Below, one piece after another: positions 24,538-34,334 of a stretch of 64,000 nt of DNA. The position numbers and the translations under genes are program-made. Positions within the stretch are counted from its first letter, which is position 1, and every line of letters starts with the position of its first letter. The notes below the pieces were generated by a model, which had not been told where the DNA came from, did not search any database, and saw only the letters and a program-made list of their open reading frames with translations. This stretch comes from a virus: positions 42,487 to 106,486 of IMG/VR virus record IMGVR_UViG_3300036760_000327. One strand, written 5' to 3'.

Positions 24538-26424
24538 TTATTTGGATAATGGAACCTTGTGCTCAATCAATATTTCTTGTACGGCCTGCCACAATAAAGC
24601 ATCCTCGCCTCTATCAGCAGCCGTGGCTATTCTTTGCATTTCTGTATCAGTTAATAATGGTTTTTTAGCATTTATTAACGTCTGATTAACTGCATCAAAT
24701 ATATCCTTATATTTATTGATCATAATTGTTCGTATACTCTTCTGGATTTCAGGGTTTATATCTACCCACATCTTTAATTTATCGCCATCTTTTGCAGTAT
24801 TAGGAGGGGCCATTTTGGCAGCCATTCCGTATGGCCATGGAAGTTGTATACCCGCTACACCACCCTTATATAAAAAATCCATGGGGGTAATTCCTTTATG
24901 TTTAGTTGTAAATGCTTTTTCTGCCGCTGGATTTCCTAGAGCTGCGCGAGCCTCCTGTTTTATTTGTTCGTCAACTTTAATTTCTCTCGGTGTTCTTTGT
25001 GGCGGCATCTTAGCCTTTTCTCCCTGTAAGGCTTGCAAATAAGTTTGACTTTTCATGTACTGAGCATCTTCTTTATTAGAAAACATTTTATCATAAATAG
25101 TTAGTTTCGGATCATTTTTTATTAAATTCAATGCTTTTTCCTGTACTAGATCTCTTTGTGTAAATTCTTGATAAGTTCTAATTTGCGCCCCTATTTTTTC
25201 AGCCTTTTTTGTATCATTATTCGTAATAGCATTCTGATATTGTTGACCCAAAAAATCAAATATTTCTTTACTGCCACCAGCAGCAATATAAGCAGCACGA
25301 TCGGGCGGTACGCCCACATCTATAAGATTTTGCTTGGTCCAATTCATCAAAGCTTTTTGCTGTTGTATGAGTCTTTCCTCTGGCGGAACACTTAATTTTA
25401 ATTCACCTGTAGTTGGATCATAAGATTCTCTGATTATTTTAGCAGCCTCAGATGGAGGTACTCCTAGGTTAGAAGCTGCTGCTTGCACAAAAGATAAATT
25501 ATCCATTAATTCTGGTTTACTTTTGACCAGAAATTCTAACCATTTAGCATGGCGCTCTCTTTCAATATCTTCCCTTCTTACTTGTTCTTGCAAAGCTATA
25601 AGCTTTAAATTGGCTGTTTTAGATGCTCTATCAATAATATAATTTCTGGCTTCTTTAGTTTTGGCTTCCGCCTCTTGTTCTTCTGCCTTTATTACGGCGT
25701 AAGGATCTTTGCCACTTCTTTGTAAAGCCATTAAACGACCAAATTCACCCAACCATTCTATTATATTAGTGGGTTTTTTATATTGTGCTTTAGGTAAATC
25801 TTCCTCTTTAGGAATTGCCTCATCTAAAATCTGTTTAAAATTTTCCGTAAAATCTGTTTTTGGTTTCCAGGGAGTTATTCCAGCAGCAATTTGTTCTGTA
25901 GAAGGAATAGGTGCTGGCGCCCCAGCAGAAGGAGTTGTAGCAGAAACGGTTGATGGAGGAGCATTAGTATAGTTTTCAGCAGGAGCAGCCTCGTACGATG
26001 GATATGCTGGTTCATTCCCAAGAACTTGTCCTAGTCCTGGGGCAGTATATTGTGGCATTCCAATCTGTTTGCCAGGCGCTGGAGTTTGAGGAATAGCTCG
26101 TTTGATAGGCGTTTCTGGTCGGATAATTGCTCCTGGCGGAGAAACCGCGGACGGAGGAGAAGGAGTTGCTGATTCTGTACCAAAACCAAACGAAATTGGC
26201 CATCCTTGAAATAATCCTGGTTGAGGTTTTTTAACAACCTCGATTTTAGGAAAAAAATTATTTTCTATCCAGTCTCTAACGGTTTTATCAATAGATTTTA
26301 AATTTTGAAAAAATCCAGTTTGTTGCACATTAGTTTCTGGTGGAGGTTGTTCCTCCTGTTGTTCAGGAGAAATATTTAACAATTGTTGATATATTTGTAA
26401 TATATCTGGATTTATATCTGCCAT
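24538..26424 (-). CDS. Internal virion protein (628 aa)
   Basis: Start placed at ATG 26424, preceded by AAAGGAG, rather than an upstream ATG inside the previous gene. Residues 50-200 are Pro/Ala-rich and disordered and contain PSYEAAPAENY, which also occurs in the preceding gene's product. The rest is helical and rich in Gln, Lys and Ala (EQEAEAKTKEARNYI; AALGNPAAEKAFT). It sits between two putative ejection proteins and probably forms part of the same internal complex. Confidence 0.6.
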   Translation of the reverse strand: MADINPDILQIYQQLLNISPEQQEEQPPPETNVQQTGFFQNLKSIDKTVRDWIENNFFPKIEVVKKPQPGLFQGWPISFGFGTESATPSPPSAVSPPGAIIRPETPIKRAIPQTPAPGKQIGMPQYTAPGLGQVLGNEPAYPSYEAAPAENYTNAPPSTVSATTPSAGAPAPIPSTEQIAAGITPWKPKTDFTENFKQILDEAIPKEEDLPKAQYKKPTNIIEWLGEFGRLMALQRSGKDPYAVIKAEEQEAEAKTKEARNYIIDRASKTANLKLIALQEQVRREDIERERHAKWLEFLVKSKPELMDNLSFVQAAASNLGVPPSEAAKIIRESYDPTTGELKLSVPPEERLIQQQKALMNWTKQNLIDVGVPPDRAAYIAAGGSKEIFDFLGQQYQNAITNNDTKKAEKIGAQIRTYQEFTQRDLVQEKALNLIKNDPKLTIYDKMFSNKEDAQYMKSQTYLQALQGEKAKMPPQRTPREIKVDEQIKQEARAALGNPAAEKAFTTKHKGITPMDFLYKGGVAGIQLPWPYGMAAKMAPPNTAKDGDKLKMWVDINPEIQKSIRTIMINKYKDIFDAVNQTLINAKKPLLTDTEMQRIATAADRGEDALLWQAVQEILIEHKVPLSK

Positions 26425-26434
26425 AACTACTCCT

Positions 26435-27286
26435 TTATGCTTTTTGACCAGCCAGCGCACCTAGAACCGGCGCTAATTTACTCCAAATATCTTGATCAGT
26501 ATAGTCTTGGCCAGAAATCATCTGTGGTTGGCCACCTTTTTCTAAAGTAGCAAGTAAATTATATAAATTTGCTATACTTGTTGTTGCTCCTTGTTGATAA
26601 GTTTGCGGATAATTTGCTAGACCTAGCAAGCTGGATAATTGAGTTGGTTGAGCCAGCGTGGCTGTCTGTTCTGCTTGCGCTCGTTGTGTCAATAAATTCG
26701 TTAGTAATTGTCGAGTTTGGTAATCAGTTGAAGCAACCTGTTTTATCATATCCTGAATATTTGTACCCATAGAATATGCACGAGGAGCCACTCGTCCTAA
26801 CACCTGCGCCAAATTAGCTTCCAGAGCGGTTTGTGTTGACGGTATGTTTGCTTCGGCTCTATTCCATATTTCTGCTGGAAATGCGTTCATATAATCAGAT
26901 AAATTCATTTGTCCAAATAAATTTTGCGCCTGCGGAGATATCGTAGTTGGTAATGACATTGCCTGCCCGAACATTCCTGGCAAAAATGTTTGGCCGTATT
27001 GTCCTAGCGGCTGCGTGGTAGTTTGACTTAATTTTCTTGTATCGGGACTAGAAAGTAGTGAAGCGACACCGCCCCCAAGACCCAATAAACCCTTACCAGT
27101 ACTTGAGCCAAGAAAGTTAAGTAAACTAGATCCGGCCGAACCTAATGTATTTAGAAGACCACTACTGGTATTCGCATAGTTTTCAGCAGGAGCAGCCTCG
27201 TAAGATGGAAAATTGTAATAATCGGACCAATTTGTAGAATAATCCGTATCTGCTGGATTGTAAAAATCATAATATTCATCAGCCAT
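26435..27286 (-). CDS. Internal/ejection-type protein (283 aa)
   Basis: An acidic, aromatic N-terminus (ADEYYDFYNPADTDYS) and the sequence PSYEAAPAENY are followed by a Gly/Leu-rich hydrophobic segment (SSTGKGLLGLGGGVASLL) and Gln/Ala/Thr-rich helices (TQTALEANLAQVLGRV). Small amphipathic Gly-rich proteins next to giant internal proteins are typical of DNA-ejection sets. Ribosome site AAGGAGATAT. Confidence 0.6.
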   Translation of the reverse strand: MADEYYDFYNPADTDYSTNWSDYYNFPSYEAAPAENYANTSSGLLNTLGSAGSSLLNFLGSSTGKGLLGLGGGVASLLSSPDTRKLSQTTTQPLGQYGQTFLPGMFGQAMSLPTTISPQAQNLFGQMNLSDYMNAFPAEIWNRAEANIPSTQTALEANLAQVLGRVAPRAYSMGTNIQDMIKQVASTDYQTRQLLTNLLTQRAQAEQTATLAQPTQLSSLLGLANYPQTYQQGATTSIANLYNLLATLEKGGQPQMISGQDYTDQDIWSKLAPVLGALAGQKA

Positions 27287-27309
27287 TTTAATATATCTCC
27301 TTATTTTAT

Positions 27310-27552
27310 TTAAAACTTATCACTTATATTGTTTTTATTATCTATTAAATCTTTTTCCACCTGAAATAATTCCCATGTTCTTTCATCCAATTTCCACTCT
27401 TCGGGATTGCACTTCAGACGTTTAAATTCTTCCTTAAGGACTCTATCTCTTTCTGCCATTATCTGATTCGCTTGCATTTGAAGAATTTGGAGAGATAAAT
27501 TAGCATTTTGAAGTTTTAGTTTTGTTAATTCATTTATTGGTTTTCGCTTCAT
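27310..27552 (-). CDS. Small coiled-coil protein (80 aa)
   Basis: Almost fully helical: KLQNANLSLQILQMQANQIMA and MAERDRVLKEEFKRL have heptad-like spacing. It lies 12 bases from the fibre gene upstream. It could be a chaperone or a linker in the tail; sequence alone does not decide. Confidence 0.55.
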   Translation of the reverse strand: MKRKPINELTKLKLQNANLSLQILQMQANQIMAERDRVLKEEFKRLKCNPEEWKLDERTWELFQVEKDLIDNKNNISDKF

Positions 27553-27564
27553 AAGGACTCCTGA

Positions 27565-28803
27565 TTAAGCACATACCATAATCTTTCTTAATGTTCCTCC
27601 ACCATCTTTTAGGGTAATAAACCCTGCGAATGCTTCTGCCCCCTTTGCGGTATAAGTTCCAAAACTTAAATACCCTCCTCCCTGTGGGGTAATGACTACA
27701 TCGCCAGCGTCTGCCACTTGAATAATAGCTGCTGATATAGCATTATTTAGCAGTTGAAATCCCGACTCCCCGCCTTTTATTCTAAGCCAGGGACCTCCAG
27801 TATCTGACCAGATTGCCCCAGAGTTGCCAGAAGGCATCACAAATTCTAAGAACTTTGCACCTGAAAAGACCAAACCTCCACCAGCATTAAAATAAGACTT
27901 GTAGACTCCAACCGCTGTACCAATCCCCCAAATCATCTGTGCTCCATCATAGCCAACTCCTTCTGGGGTTTCAATAAACAATGCCTTTCGATTAGCTGTA
28001 AATTTTTGTAGAAGATGATCACTATTAAGGTTGTTCTGTTTTCTTAAGTAGATTCCAACTGGGCCACCAGAGATATTAGTTTGACTCCAATCGTAAATTT
28101 GAATTCCATAACCCGTAAAAAGAGTCGAATTTTCAACAGACCCATTTCTATTCAAATCCACTCCAAGTCCAGTTGGGCTTGACGCAACTGCTCCAGCCTT
28201 ACCCTTTACACTCATATAAATTGTATCAGCTTTCCCTGAATTTGTTAGTCCGATGGCTCCACCCGTATCAATGGCATCAGAATCAAAGTTAATTACAAGT
28301 CCCCAAAGAAAACTATTTGCATCAACAGTGTCAGTATTTTTAATATTCAAATTGATAAGGGACAAATTCTGTCCTACATTTGGAGTTACAGAAAGCTGAG
28401 AAGCATGTTTAATTAAAACTCCATCACCCTGCAAAGCAGTTGGATTGTCGAACAGAACCCCATCTGCTATTTTGATATTACCTTTTATGGGATGAGAAGT
28501 TGATTTTAAATAAAGATTTTCTCCAGAACCAATTCCGCCATAAAGAGTTTGACCGCCAGAACGACCAATAAGTTTTGCATAATCACTTAGATCTCCGCCC
28601 GTACCATCAGTACTATGATCATGTTGGGCATTAGTAAAATCATCAATTAAAGGAACTTTAAGAACTTTACGCGATAAAGTTTGTATACTATCCGTATTAA
28701 CAAAATTCTTGGATAAAGAACGTTCTTTATCCATTTGTTCTTTAAACGCTTCTAATACTTTTATTTTTTCTTCTAATAGAGATATTTTATCTTGAATGAT
28801 CAT
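27565..28803 (-). CDS. Tail fibre/spike-type protein (412 aa)
   Basis: A coiled coil of about 30 residues (DKISLLEEKIKVLEAFKEQM) is followed by DFTNAQHDHSTDGTGG, a sequence often seen at fibre necks, then repeated short beta-strand units (GENLYLKSTSHPIKG, LINLNIKNTDTVDAN). The C-terminus ends GFITLKDGGGTLRKIMVCA. Trimeric fibres with a coiled-coil start and beta-rich shaft look like this. It lies directly after the nozzle-like gene. Confidence 0.7.
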   Translation of the reverse strand: MIIQDKISLLEEKIKVLEAFKEQMDKERSLSKNFVNTDSIQTLSRKVLKVPLIDDFTNAQHDHSTDGTGGDLSDYAKLIGRSGGQTLYGGIGSGENLYLKSTSHPIKGNIKIADGVLFDNPTALQGDGVLIKHASQLSVTPNVGQNLSLINLNIKNTDTVDANSFLWGLVINFDSDAIDTGGAIGLTNSGKADTIYMSVKGKAGAVASSPTGLGVDLNRNGSVENSTLFTGYGIQIYDWSQTNISGGPVGIYLRKQNNLNSDHLLQKFTANRKALFIETPEGVGYDGAQMIWGIGTAVGVYKSYFNAGGGLVFSGAKFLEFVMPSGNSGAIWSDTGGPWLRIKGGESGFQLLNNAISAAIIQVADAGDVVITPQGGGYLSFGTYTAKGAEAFAGFITLKDGGGTLRKIMVCA

Positions 28804-28805
28804 AT

Positions 28806-30422
28806 TTAAGAAACTAGAGTCCTACCTTTTATAAGAAAATCTAATACAATTTTATGTATAGTTATTAATGCATTTAATTGATTAATTGATAATTTAAATT
28901 TAAAAGCTCTTCCAGGCAATGTAAAATCTAATCGTTTTTCCGCAATATCCTTATCAGCAGCAGTGGATGTAAATGTTATAGTCTTAGCTGCTGTAACGTC
29001 GTTCCAATCAGTATATACAGTAAGTGTAATCGTATATTCAGTAGCTCCGCTAGAATCTATGAATGCAGATGTTCTTAATATTCGTTTATTTCGGTCAGGA
29101 TAGCCAATATCAATCCAAGGACTAACCCAATAACTATTTATAGTGGCTCCCAAATCATTTTCACTTTCTCCAAATCTTTGAAGCTTACCATCGTAAGACC
29201 CAAATGCCAGAAAAGTATCCCCAGCGCCACCAGCTTCTCCAACTATCAGAGAATATGTTTCATATGCATTTGGAAAATCTATATACATTAAATTTGCGCC
29301 ATACAATATGCTCGACAAAGATGCTGCACTTACAGACCATTGAGTCCAATTTTTTACTGTTGGATCATAAATATATATTTTATTTTTCCGTTCGGATGAG
29401 CCCTCGGCTATGTTAAAGAAAATTTGTCCTTTCGTGTCAAAATTATCAGCTTCAAAAACGTGTATTTTGGATGAATTCATACGTTCTACCAATCGTTCGA
29501 TCTTATCAGAAATCCTATAGGGAGGACTTGTACCATCGAAGGCATAAAATCCATCCGCCCCAATAAAATATAAAACTCCATCTTTTTCACATATGGCATT
29601 TGGTCCAACGCAACCTACAGAATTATCTATCTTTTCCCAATCAAAAATTTGTGTTCCTCCCACATATTTAATGACATACGTTTTATATTTTTTAAACACG
29701 ACAATTACATTTTTTAAAAGCCACATGGCTGTAATTACATCGCCTTCTTCACTATCTAAATCCATATAATTTGCGGCTGGCCATGTATCTTGATTTAAAG
29801 CATCATTCCATACCACTCGATATCGGTATCGTATCCCGCCCACTAATACATTACCAGCAAATAAGTACGATCCCCACGCAGCAACTGTTTTTGCTCCAGA
29901 AGGATTGCCTGTTCCTAATATTGGAGCAATATAATCTCCTCCTGTATATACGGCCAGCGGAAGATTACCACCATAAGCCATTACCGCAGACCCTGCATAA
30001 GCCGTTATATCAATCATATTATCAATTGACGGCGCCCAATTACTTAAAGCAGAACCTGACGCGGATACAGAAGCAAAAGTAGCCGAACCACCGGATACGG
30101 TTACTGTAGCAATAGCAGCAGATGCGGCGCCAGAAGTACATGAAAATACTAATGTAAATTCATTTGTGGATGCGCTCTGCCATTGATATATTCTAGTAAT
30201 GGCAGAATCTTTCCATGCGGTAGAATTTAAATTCTCTCTGCCTTGCATTTTATTTAATGCACCGCGAGTATAAAAATCCATGGCATTTATATCAGTAGCC
30301 GGACAGTCGGATAAACGTACTTCTTGGCTACTAATACCTGGTTTAATATTAGCCAATCCCATACGAGTTATCGTATTTTCATCAACTAAACCTTGAGAGA
30401 ATCCTTCAATAATTAATTTCAT
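28806..30422 (-). CDS. Tail nozzle/stabilisation-like beta-propeller protein
   Basis: The protein opens MKLIIEGFSQGLVDENTITR, has FYTRGALNKMQGRENLN, then repeated WD/propeller-like blades: RIYQWQSASTNEFTLVF, VAAWGSYLFAGN, YRVVWNDALNQDTWP, CEKDGVLYFIGADGFYAFDG. This order (opening module, propeller blades with ENL...W...R motif) matches P22 gp10/T7 gp12-type proteins that form the distal tail tube of short-tailed phages. It lies among fibres and internal proteins, as expected. Assignment to gp10 or gp12 type is not certain. Confidence 0.7.
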   Translation of the reverse strand: MKLIIEGFSQGLVDENTITRMGLANIKPGISSQEVRLSDCPATDINAMDFYTRGALNKMQGRENLNSTAWKDSAITRIYQWQSASTNEFTLVFSCTSGAASAAIATVTVSGGSATFASVSASGSALSNWAPSIDNMIDITAYAGSAVMAYGGNLPLAVYTGGDYIAPILGTGNPSGAKTVAAWGSYLFAGNVLVGGIRYRYRVVWNDALNQDTWPAANYMDLDSEEGDVITAMWLLKNVIVVFKKYKTYVIKYVGGTQIFDWEKIDNSVGCVGPNAICEKDGVLYFIGADGFYAFDGTSPPYRISDKIERLVERMNSSKIHVFEADNFDTKGQIFFNIAEGSSERKNKIYIYDPTVKNWTQWSVSAASLSSILYGANLMYIDFPNAYETYSLIVGEAGGAGDTFLAFGSYDGKLQRFGESENDLGATINSYWVSPWIDIGYPDRNKRILRTSAFIDSSGATEYTITLTVYTDWNDVTAAKTITFTSTAADKDIAEKRLDFTLPGRAFKFKLSINQLNALITIHKIVLDFLIKGRTLVS

Positions 30423-30426
30423 AAAA

Positions 30427-31923
30427 TTACAGACAATCTACTGGCAAACGATGAATAGCCAAATAAGTAAATTGAGATGCCCCATAAAGTGTATCATCTA
30501 TCATTGTTTTTGTATAAGCAATTTTAATAGTATCTCCAGCAGATAAAAATATAATTGAAAAAATACTTCCTACTTGGTAAGATGCTATTCCAGGTTCTTT
30601 AATAGGACAATAAGTAGATTGATATAAATTATTATTCTTATAAATATGGACACCAATTACAGGTCTAGCAGGATACCAACTTAATGTCATATAACACTGG
30701 CTTATATCTGCCGAGCATCCAGTTGTTCCTTGCGCTGCCGTATAACCAAATCCTTGAATTCCCGATACTCCAGCAGCCGTCCATGGCAATCCAGTAGTCG
30801 GATCGTTTGCCCATGTCTGATCATAATCTACAAAGGCAGTTGTCAATAAAGTTGTATCTCCAAAATAGTTAGTATTACTTTTGCGTAACACAGCCGCCGG
30901 TCTGGTGGTATCTTCGGAATAACAAACTTGATCACACGAGCATCCAGCAGAACCGTATACTGTAGCATTACAAGTACAACTAAAGGTATAGCATGTAAAA
31001 TTACAAGAACATGCAGAGTAGCCATAACAAGTATTATTACAAGTACAACCACCGTAACCGTCCTGTGCATAACATGTATTATTACAGGAACATGCAGAAT
31101 ATCCATAACATGTATTATAACAAGTACAACTTTCCCCGTAGCATGTATTGTTGCACGTACAACCTTCACCATAGCATGAAATATTACAAACGCATCCTCG
31201 TCGTCTGCTTCTAAATCTTACGGATACATAAGTAGCCCCAGAATCTCCTGGTAACGTTGGCAGCGCACCACTAAACGTATCTGTGCTTCCGCTGGTTTGC
31301 GTAACATTTAAATCTGTATCAATAGCTGTTGGATATTCATCAATATTTTGATAATTTTCGGCCGCGCCACTTGGCGACCATGAATATGTGCCTAATCGTC
31401 CTGTTGCGGATGTAATTCCTGTATCCGTTTGAGTTCCAGAGGCAACCATTGAAGCTTGCGCAATAACTATATAATATCCCGACGCCTTTGCCGTAAATAT
31501 TCCTGTAGCATTATCATATTCATTTAAAGTATCATAATCTTCGGTATCATAAATTAAGGTCTGAGCTGATGCGCCGGCTGTTACACTAGCGCCGCTAGAC
31601 GCGTAAGCTCGTACCCGTGACCAATAATTTGATCCTATATCATTCCAGGATGCGCCATCATATCTGCGTAATATCCCGACAGTTGTATCATATGAAAGCG
31701 CTCCAGATAGTGGGGAAGAACCCGTTAATTCGGCGGTTGTCCCTTCACCCACAATGCCTACAATTCCCAATTGATGCGCTCCTGATGTTGTATTCATTGA
31801 CAAAGGACTATAATGCTCTAATTCATACGCATCTTCAATTGCATCCAGATTGTCTTGTACAACCGCAGGTATATCTTTTATTTTATGTTCTGAATTTGGA
31901 AAAGTTTTTTGCCAACTTCCCAT
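30427..31923 (-). CDS. Fibre with C1q-like domain and 23-Cys repeat insertion
   Basis: The N-terminal module (GSWQKTFPNSEHKIKDIPAVVQ, LEHYSPL, GALSYDTTVGILRRYDGASW) is shared with the next two genes. A C1q-like sandwich (DNATGIFTAKASGYYIVIAQA) begins near residue 140. Residues 244-334 are an insertion of eight repeats resembling xCxCNxTCYGxx, with 23 cysteines in 91 residues (GCTCNNTCYGE and ACSCNNTCYAQ are examples). The sandwich then resumes (GVHIYKNNNLYQSTY). Metal binding, disulfides or post-translational cross-links are possible for the repeats. Likely a receptor-binding fibre. Confidence 0.75.
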   Translation of the reverse strand: MGSWQKTFPNSEHKIKDIPAVVQDNLDAIEDAYELEHYSPLSMNTTSGAHQLGIVGIVGEGTTAELTGSSPLSGALSYDTTVGILRRYDGASWNDIGSNYWSRVRAYASSGASVTAGASAQTLIYDTEDYDTLNEYDNATGIFTAKASGYYIVIAQASMVASGTQTDTGITSATGRLGTYSWSPSGAAENYQNIDEYPTAIDTDLNVTQTSGSTDTFSGALPTLPGDSGATYVSVRFRSRRRGCVCNISCYGEGCTCNNTCYGESCTCYNTCYGYSACSCNNTCYAQDGYGGCTCNNTCYGYSACSCNFTCYTFSCTCNATVYGSAGCSCDQVCYSEDTTRPAAVLRKSNTNYFGDTTLLTTAFVDYDQTWANDPTTGLPWTAAGVSGIQGFGYTAAQGTTGCSADISQCYMTLSWYPARPVIGVHIYKNNNLYQSTYCPIKEPGIASYQVGSIFSIIFLSAGDTIKIAYTKTMIDDTLYGASQFTYLAIHRLPVDCL

Positions 31924-31931
31924 ATATTTCC

Positions 31932-32651
31932 TTACGACAGGCGATAAATGTGAATAAAATTTCTATCGCTGCCGCCTTCTAAGACAATACTTGTAGTTCT
32001 ATTATGCCAAACCCAAGTTTTAATTTTATCCCCAGCCGACAAAGAGAATAAAACCGTGGTGCCTGTTGAAATCTCATCTGCTGATAATGTATATTTTAAA
32101 TATGTACTATTATTAATTAATGCATCACTTGAATTATATTGCGCTATTTGTACTCCTATTTCAATTCCTCCAATAGCCGTAAAACTTGCCACTAGTCTAA
32201 CATAGTAAAATCCAGCGGTTTTAGCAACAAAAACATAAGATGAAGCATCGTATTCACTTAATGTATCAAATTGTTCTGTATCAAAGGGTATAACTGCCGT
32301 AGTTCCGGTTGTGACTAAATAATCAGTATTTCGATACGCGCTTACTTGACTATGCGCCAATAAATTAATCTGCTGCCAAGTACTGCCATCATATACTTTA
32401 TGCATTCCTAAAGTCGTATCTTGATATAACGCTCCCGTGGCGGGTAGTGTTACTGCCGTTATAGCTGATGTTGCTGCTGATCCCATTGCTGGAGTTATAC
32501 CAGGTTTATGTCTGCCAGAGAGTACATCAGTAAAAGTATAATGTTCTACGCCTAGAATATTCTCTATTGCGTTCCAATTATCGCCATATATTGTAGGAAT
32601 ATCTACAATATAAGATCCAGTAACTGGGACTGTCTTTGACCAACCACCCAT
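31932..32651 (-). CDS. C1q-like fibre protein, paralogue 2
   Basis: Shares the opening GGWSKTVPVTGSYIVDIPTI, EHYTF and GALYQDTTLGMHKVYDGSTW with its two neighbours. The C-terminal half (SYVFVAKTAGFYYVRLVAS, GVQIAQYNSSDALI, SLSAGDKIKTWVW) is a C1q/TNF-like sandwich, which trimerises in phage fibres. It lies between the other copies with gaps of 2 and 8 bases. Confidence 0.75.
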   Translation of the reverse strand: MGGWSKTVPVTGSYIVDIPTIYGDNWNAIENILGVEHYTFTDVLSGRHKPGITPAMGSAATSAITAVTLPATGALYQDTTLGMHKVYDGSTWQQINLLAHSQVSAYRNTDYLVTTGTTAVIPFDTEQFDTLSEYDASSYVFVAKTAGFYYVRLVASFTAIGGIEIGVQIAQYNSSDALINNSTYLKYTLSADEISTGTTVLFSLSAGDKIKTWVWHNRTTSIVLEGGSDRNFIHIYRLS

Positions 32652-32653
32652 TC

Positions 32654-33367
32654 CTAGCTTAACCTCATGATATGGATATTCCCGCCCACAATATCAACTG
32701 AAGATGTGTGTTCATGATAACATGCTAATACTATATAATCTCCAGCAGCTAAGGATAAAATATCATTGACTTCAGTAGTAACTATTGACGCACCATGAAG
32801 AACAGATTTCGTAGTTAAAACACCGTTTTTGCCAATACCAACACCTTTTGTATAATTATCAGTCGTTACGGGAAATTTCGCCGCGCCTTTAACAAAATAT
32901 GTCCCAGCCTGTGTGGCCGTAAATCGAAATGTAGTTGCATTCCATTCTCCAAGTGTGTCATAAGTGCCTGAAACAGTTGCCGAAGAGGCGCTCATAGTAG
33001 TCCATGCTGTCGTAGGAATAGTTTGGGTTCCAAATCCCTGTCGGATTCTAGAATATTTATTACTAGTTAACCGCACCCAACTAGTTCCGTTATACCGCAA
33101 AAGCTGGCCATTAGTTGTATCATATCCTATTGCTCCAGTGCCTGGCGATGTTAAAGCTGTAATGGCAGAATTAGCCGCGGTTATAAGAACTCCAAACTTG
33201 CCAAAAGTATGAGTGCCACTACCACCACTAGTAAAAGTACTATGCTCTACGTTCCACCAATCTTCTAGAGCCTCCCAATTATCCCTAACATTTTCGGTAG
33301 GATCTGTATGAGCAGAGCCACTTACTGAAGTGCTTGCTAAAGGAAAAAGCTTATTCCATCCCGACAT
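32654..33367 (-). CDS. C1q-like fibre protein, paralogue 1
   Basis: First of three tandem paralogues in transcription order. It begins MSGWNKLFPLASTSVSGSA, has EHSTF and GAIGYDTTNGQLLRYNGTSW, then the C1q-like domain (FRFTATQAGTYFVKGAAKF, LAAGDYIVLACYHEHTSS). It overlaps the SPASM-protein gene by 17 bases, which places the radical-SAM cassette and fibres in one transcript. Confidence 0.75.
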   Translation of the reverse strand: MSGWNKLFPLASTSVSGSAHTDPTENVRDNWEALEDWWNVEHSTFTSGGSGTHTFGKFGVLITAANSAITALTSPGTGAIGYDTTNGQLLRYNGTSWVRLTSNKYSRIRQGFGTQTIPTTAWTTMSASSATVSGTYDTLGEWNATTFRFTATQAGTYFVKGAAKFPVTTDNYTKGVGIGKNGVLTTKSVLHGASIVTTEVNDILSLAAGDYIVLACYHEHTSSVDIVGGNIHIMRLS

Positions 33368-34334
33368 ATCTATCCTTAATTTTTATTAACTTAGGAAATA
33401 ACTTTTTAAATTCATTACAAAATGGAGTTTTTTTATCGTATGTACCATATGCTAACTTACGCGTGTAAGGACAACCAGCCTGGCAAAGAGTGATCCACTC
33501 GCAACCTTGACATTCAAGAATATTTTTTGCACTCCAACGTTGGTGCATCTTTAATTCTTTCCAGTGTTTGTGTGTATAAATTGAACCTATTTTTGTATCT
33601 AAATCTGCATTGCAACTTCTTAATGTTCCATCTGGATCAATAACAGCAAGCCATTTACCACAACTGTAACAATTTTTAGGACTCTGCCATGTTGGATAGG
33701 TTGACTCGATGATCCAGTTCGGCCACATTGGTTTTGGTGCTGTAAGTATTAAATCTAAAACTTTATCCATTTGCCTTCCATATTCTTTAACATATTCAGG
33801 ATCTTTTCCTCCATTATATAAACGATTTATCCGAATATGTCCATTATGTTTAATAATTAATTTTGTAAGATCTACAATACGAGGCAGATTCATTTCATCC
33901 AGAACTACTGCCAAACTACATCCGTGACAAAAGTACTTAATATATTCGATCTTTTTTTCTACAATATCCAAATTATCATAAGTAGGATTTAACATGATAT
34001 AAATCTGATGCTTTTTGCATTCCTTAAGGACATCCTCTGACAAATAATCTCCGTTAGTAAATACTAAAAATTGCCCATCTAGATATGCTTTAACATGTTC
34101 AGGCAACCTTGCCTGCAATGCATTGATAAAAAAGAAAACAGTATCAATGGCTATAAATGGTTCACCTCCTAAGAAATTAACTCTTAGGGATTTAACGTTT
34201 TCCTCTTTACATATATCCACTATCCAGTTCGCACTATCCAGCGCAACTTGAGGAGACATCGCGCTTTCACCGTGTGGCCAATAACAATATGGACACACAC
34301 GATTACAATTATTTGTAATATAAACAAAAATCAT
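33351..34334 (-). CDS. Radical SAM/SPASM-domain protein A
   Basis: YITNNCNRVCPYCYW is the canonical CxxxCxxC cluster motif; NFLGGEPFIAI is the conserved GGEP. The C-terminal domain has NCYSCGKWLAVIDPDGTLRSC, then CQGCEWITLCQAGCPYTRK and a final FCNEF, matching SPASM auxiliary Fe-S sites. Such proteins usually modify peptides (anSME, sactipeptide or quinone maturases). It is the last of five overlapping genes placed between internal protein and fibre genes. Confidence 0.88.
   Translation of the reverse strand: MIFVYITNNCNRVCPYCYWPHGESAMSPQVALDSANWIVDICKEENVKSLRVNFLGGEPFIAIDTVFFFINALQARLPEHVKAYLDGQFLVFTNGDYLSEDVLKECKKHQIYIMLNPTYDNLDIVEKKIEYIKYFCHGCSLAVVLDEMNLPRIVDLTKLIIKHNGHIRINRLYNGGKDPEYVKEYGRQMDKVLDLILTAPKPMWPNWIIESTYPTWQSPKNCYSCGKWLAVIDPDGTLRSCNADLDTKIGSIYTHKHWKELKMHQRWSAKNILECQGCEWITLCQAGCPYTRKLAYGTYDKKTPFCNEFKKLFPKLIKIKDRYVGME

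Noticed and set aside
30843-31172. 109-codon His/Val-rich frame across the Cys repeats
   Set aside because: Alternative frame of the repeat array; the Cys frame continues the fibre on both sides.
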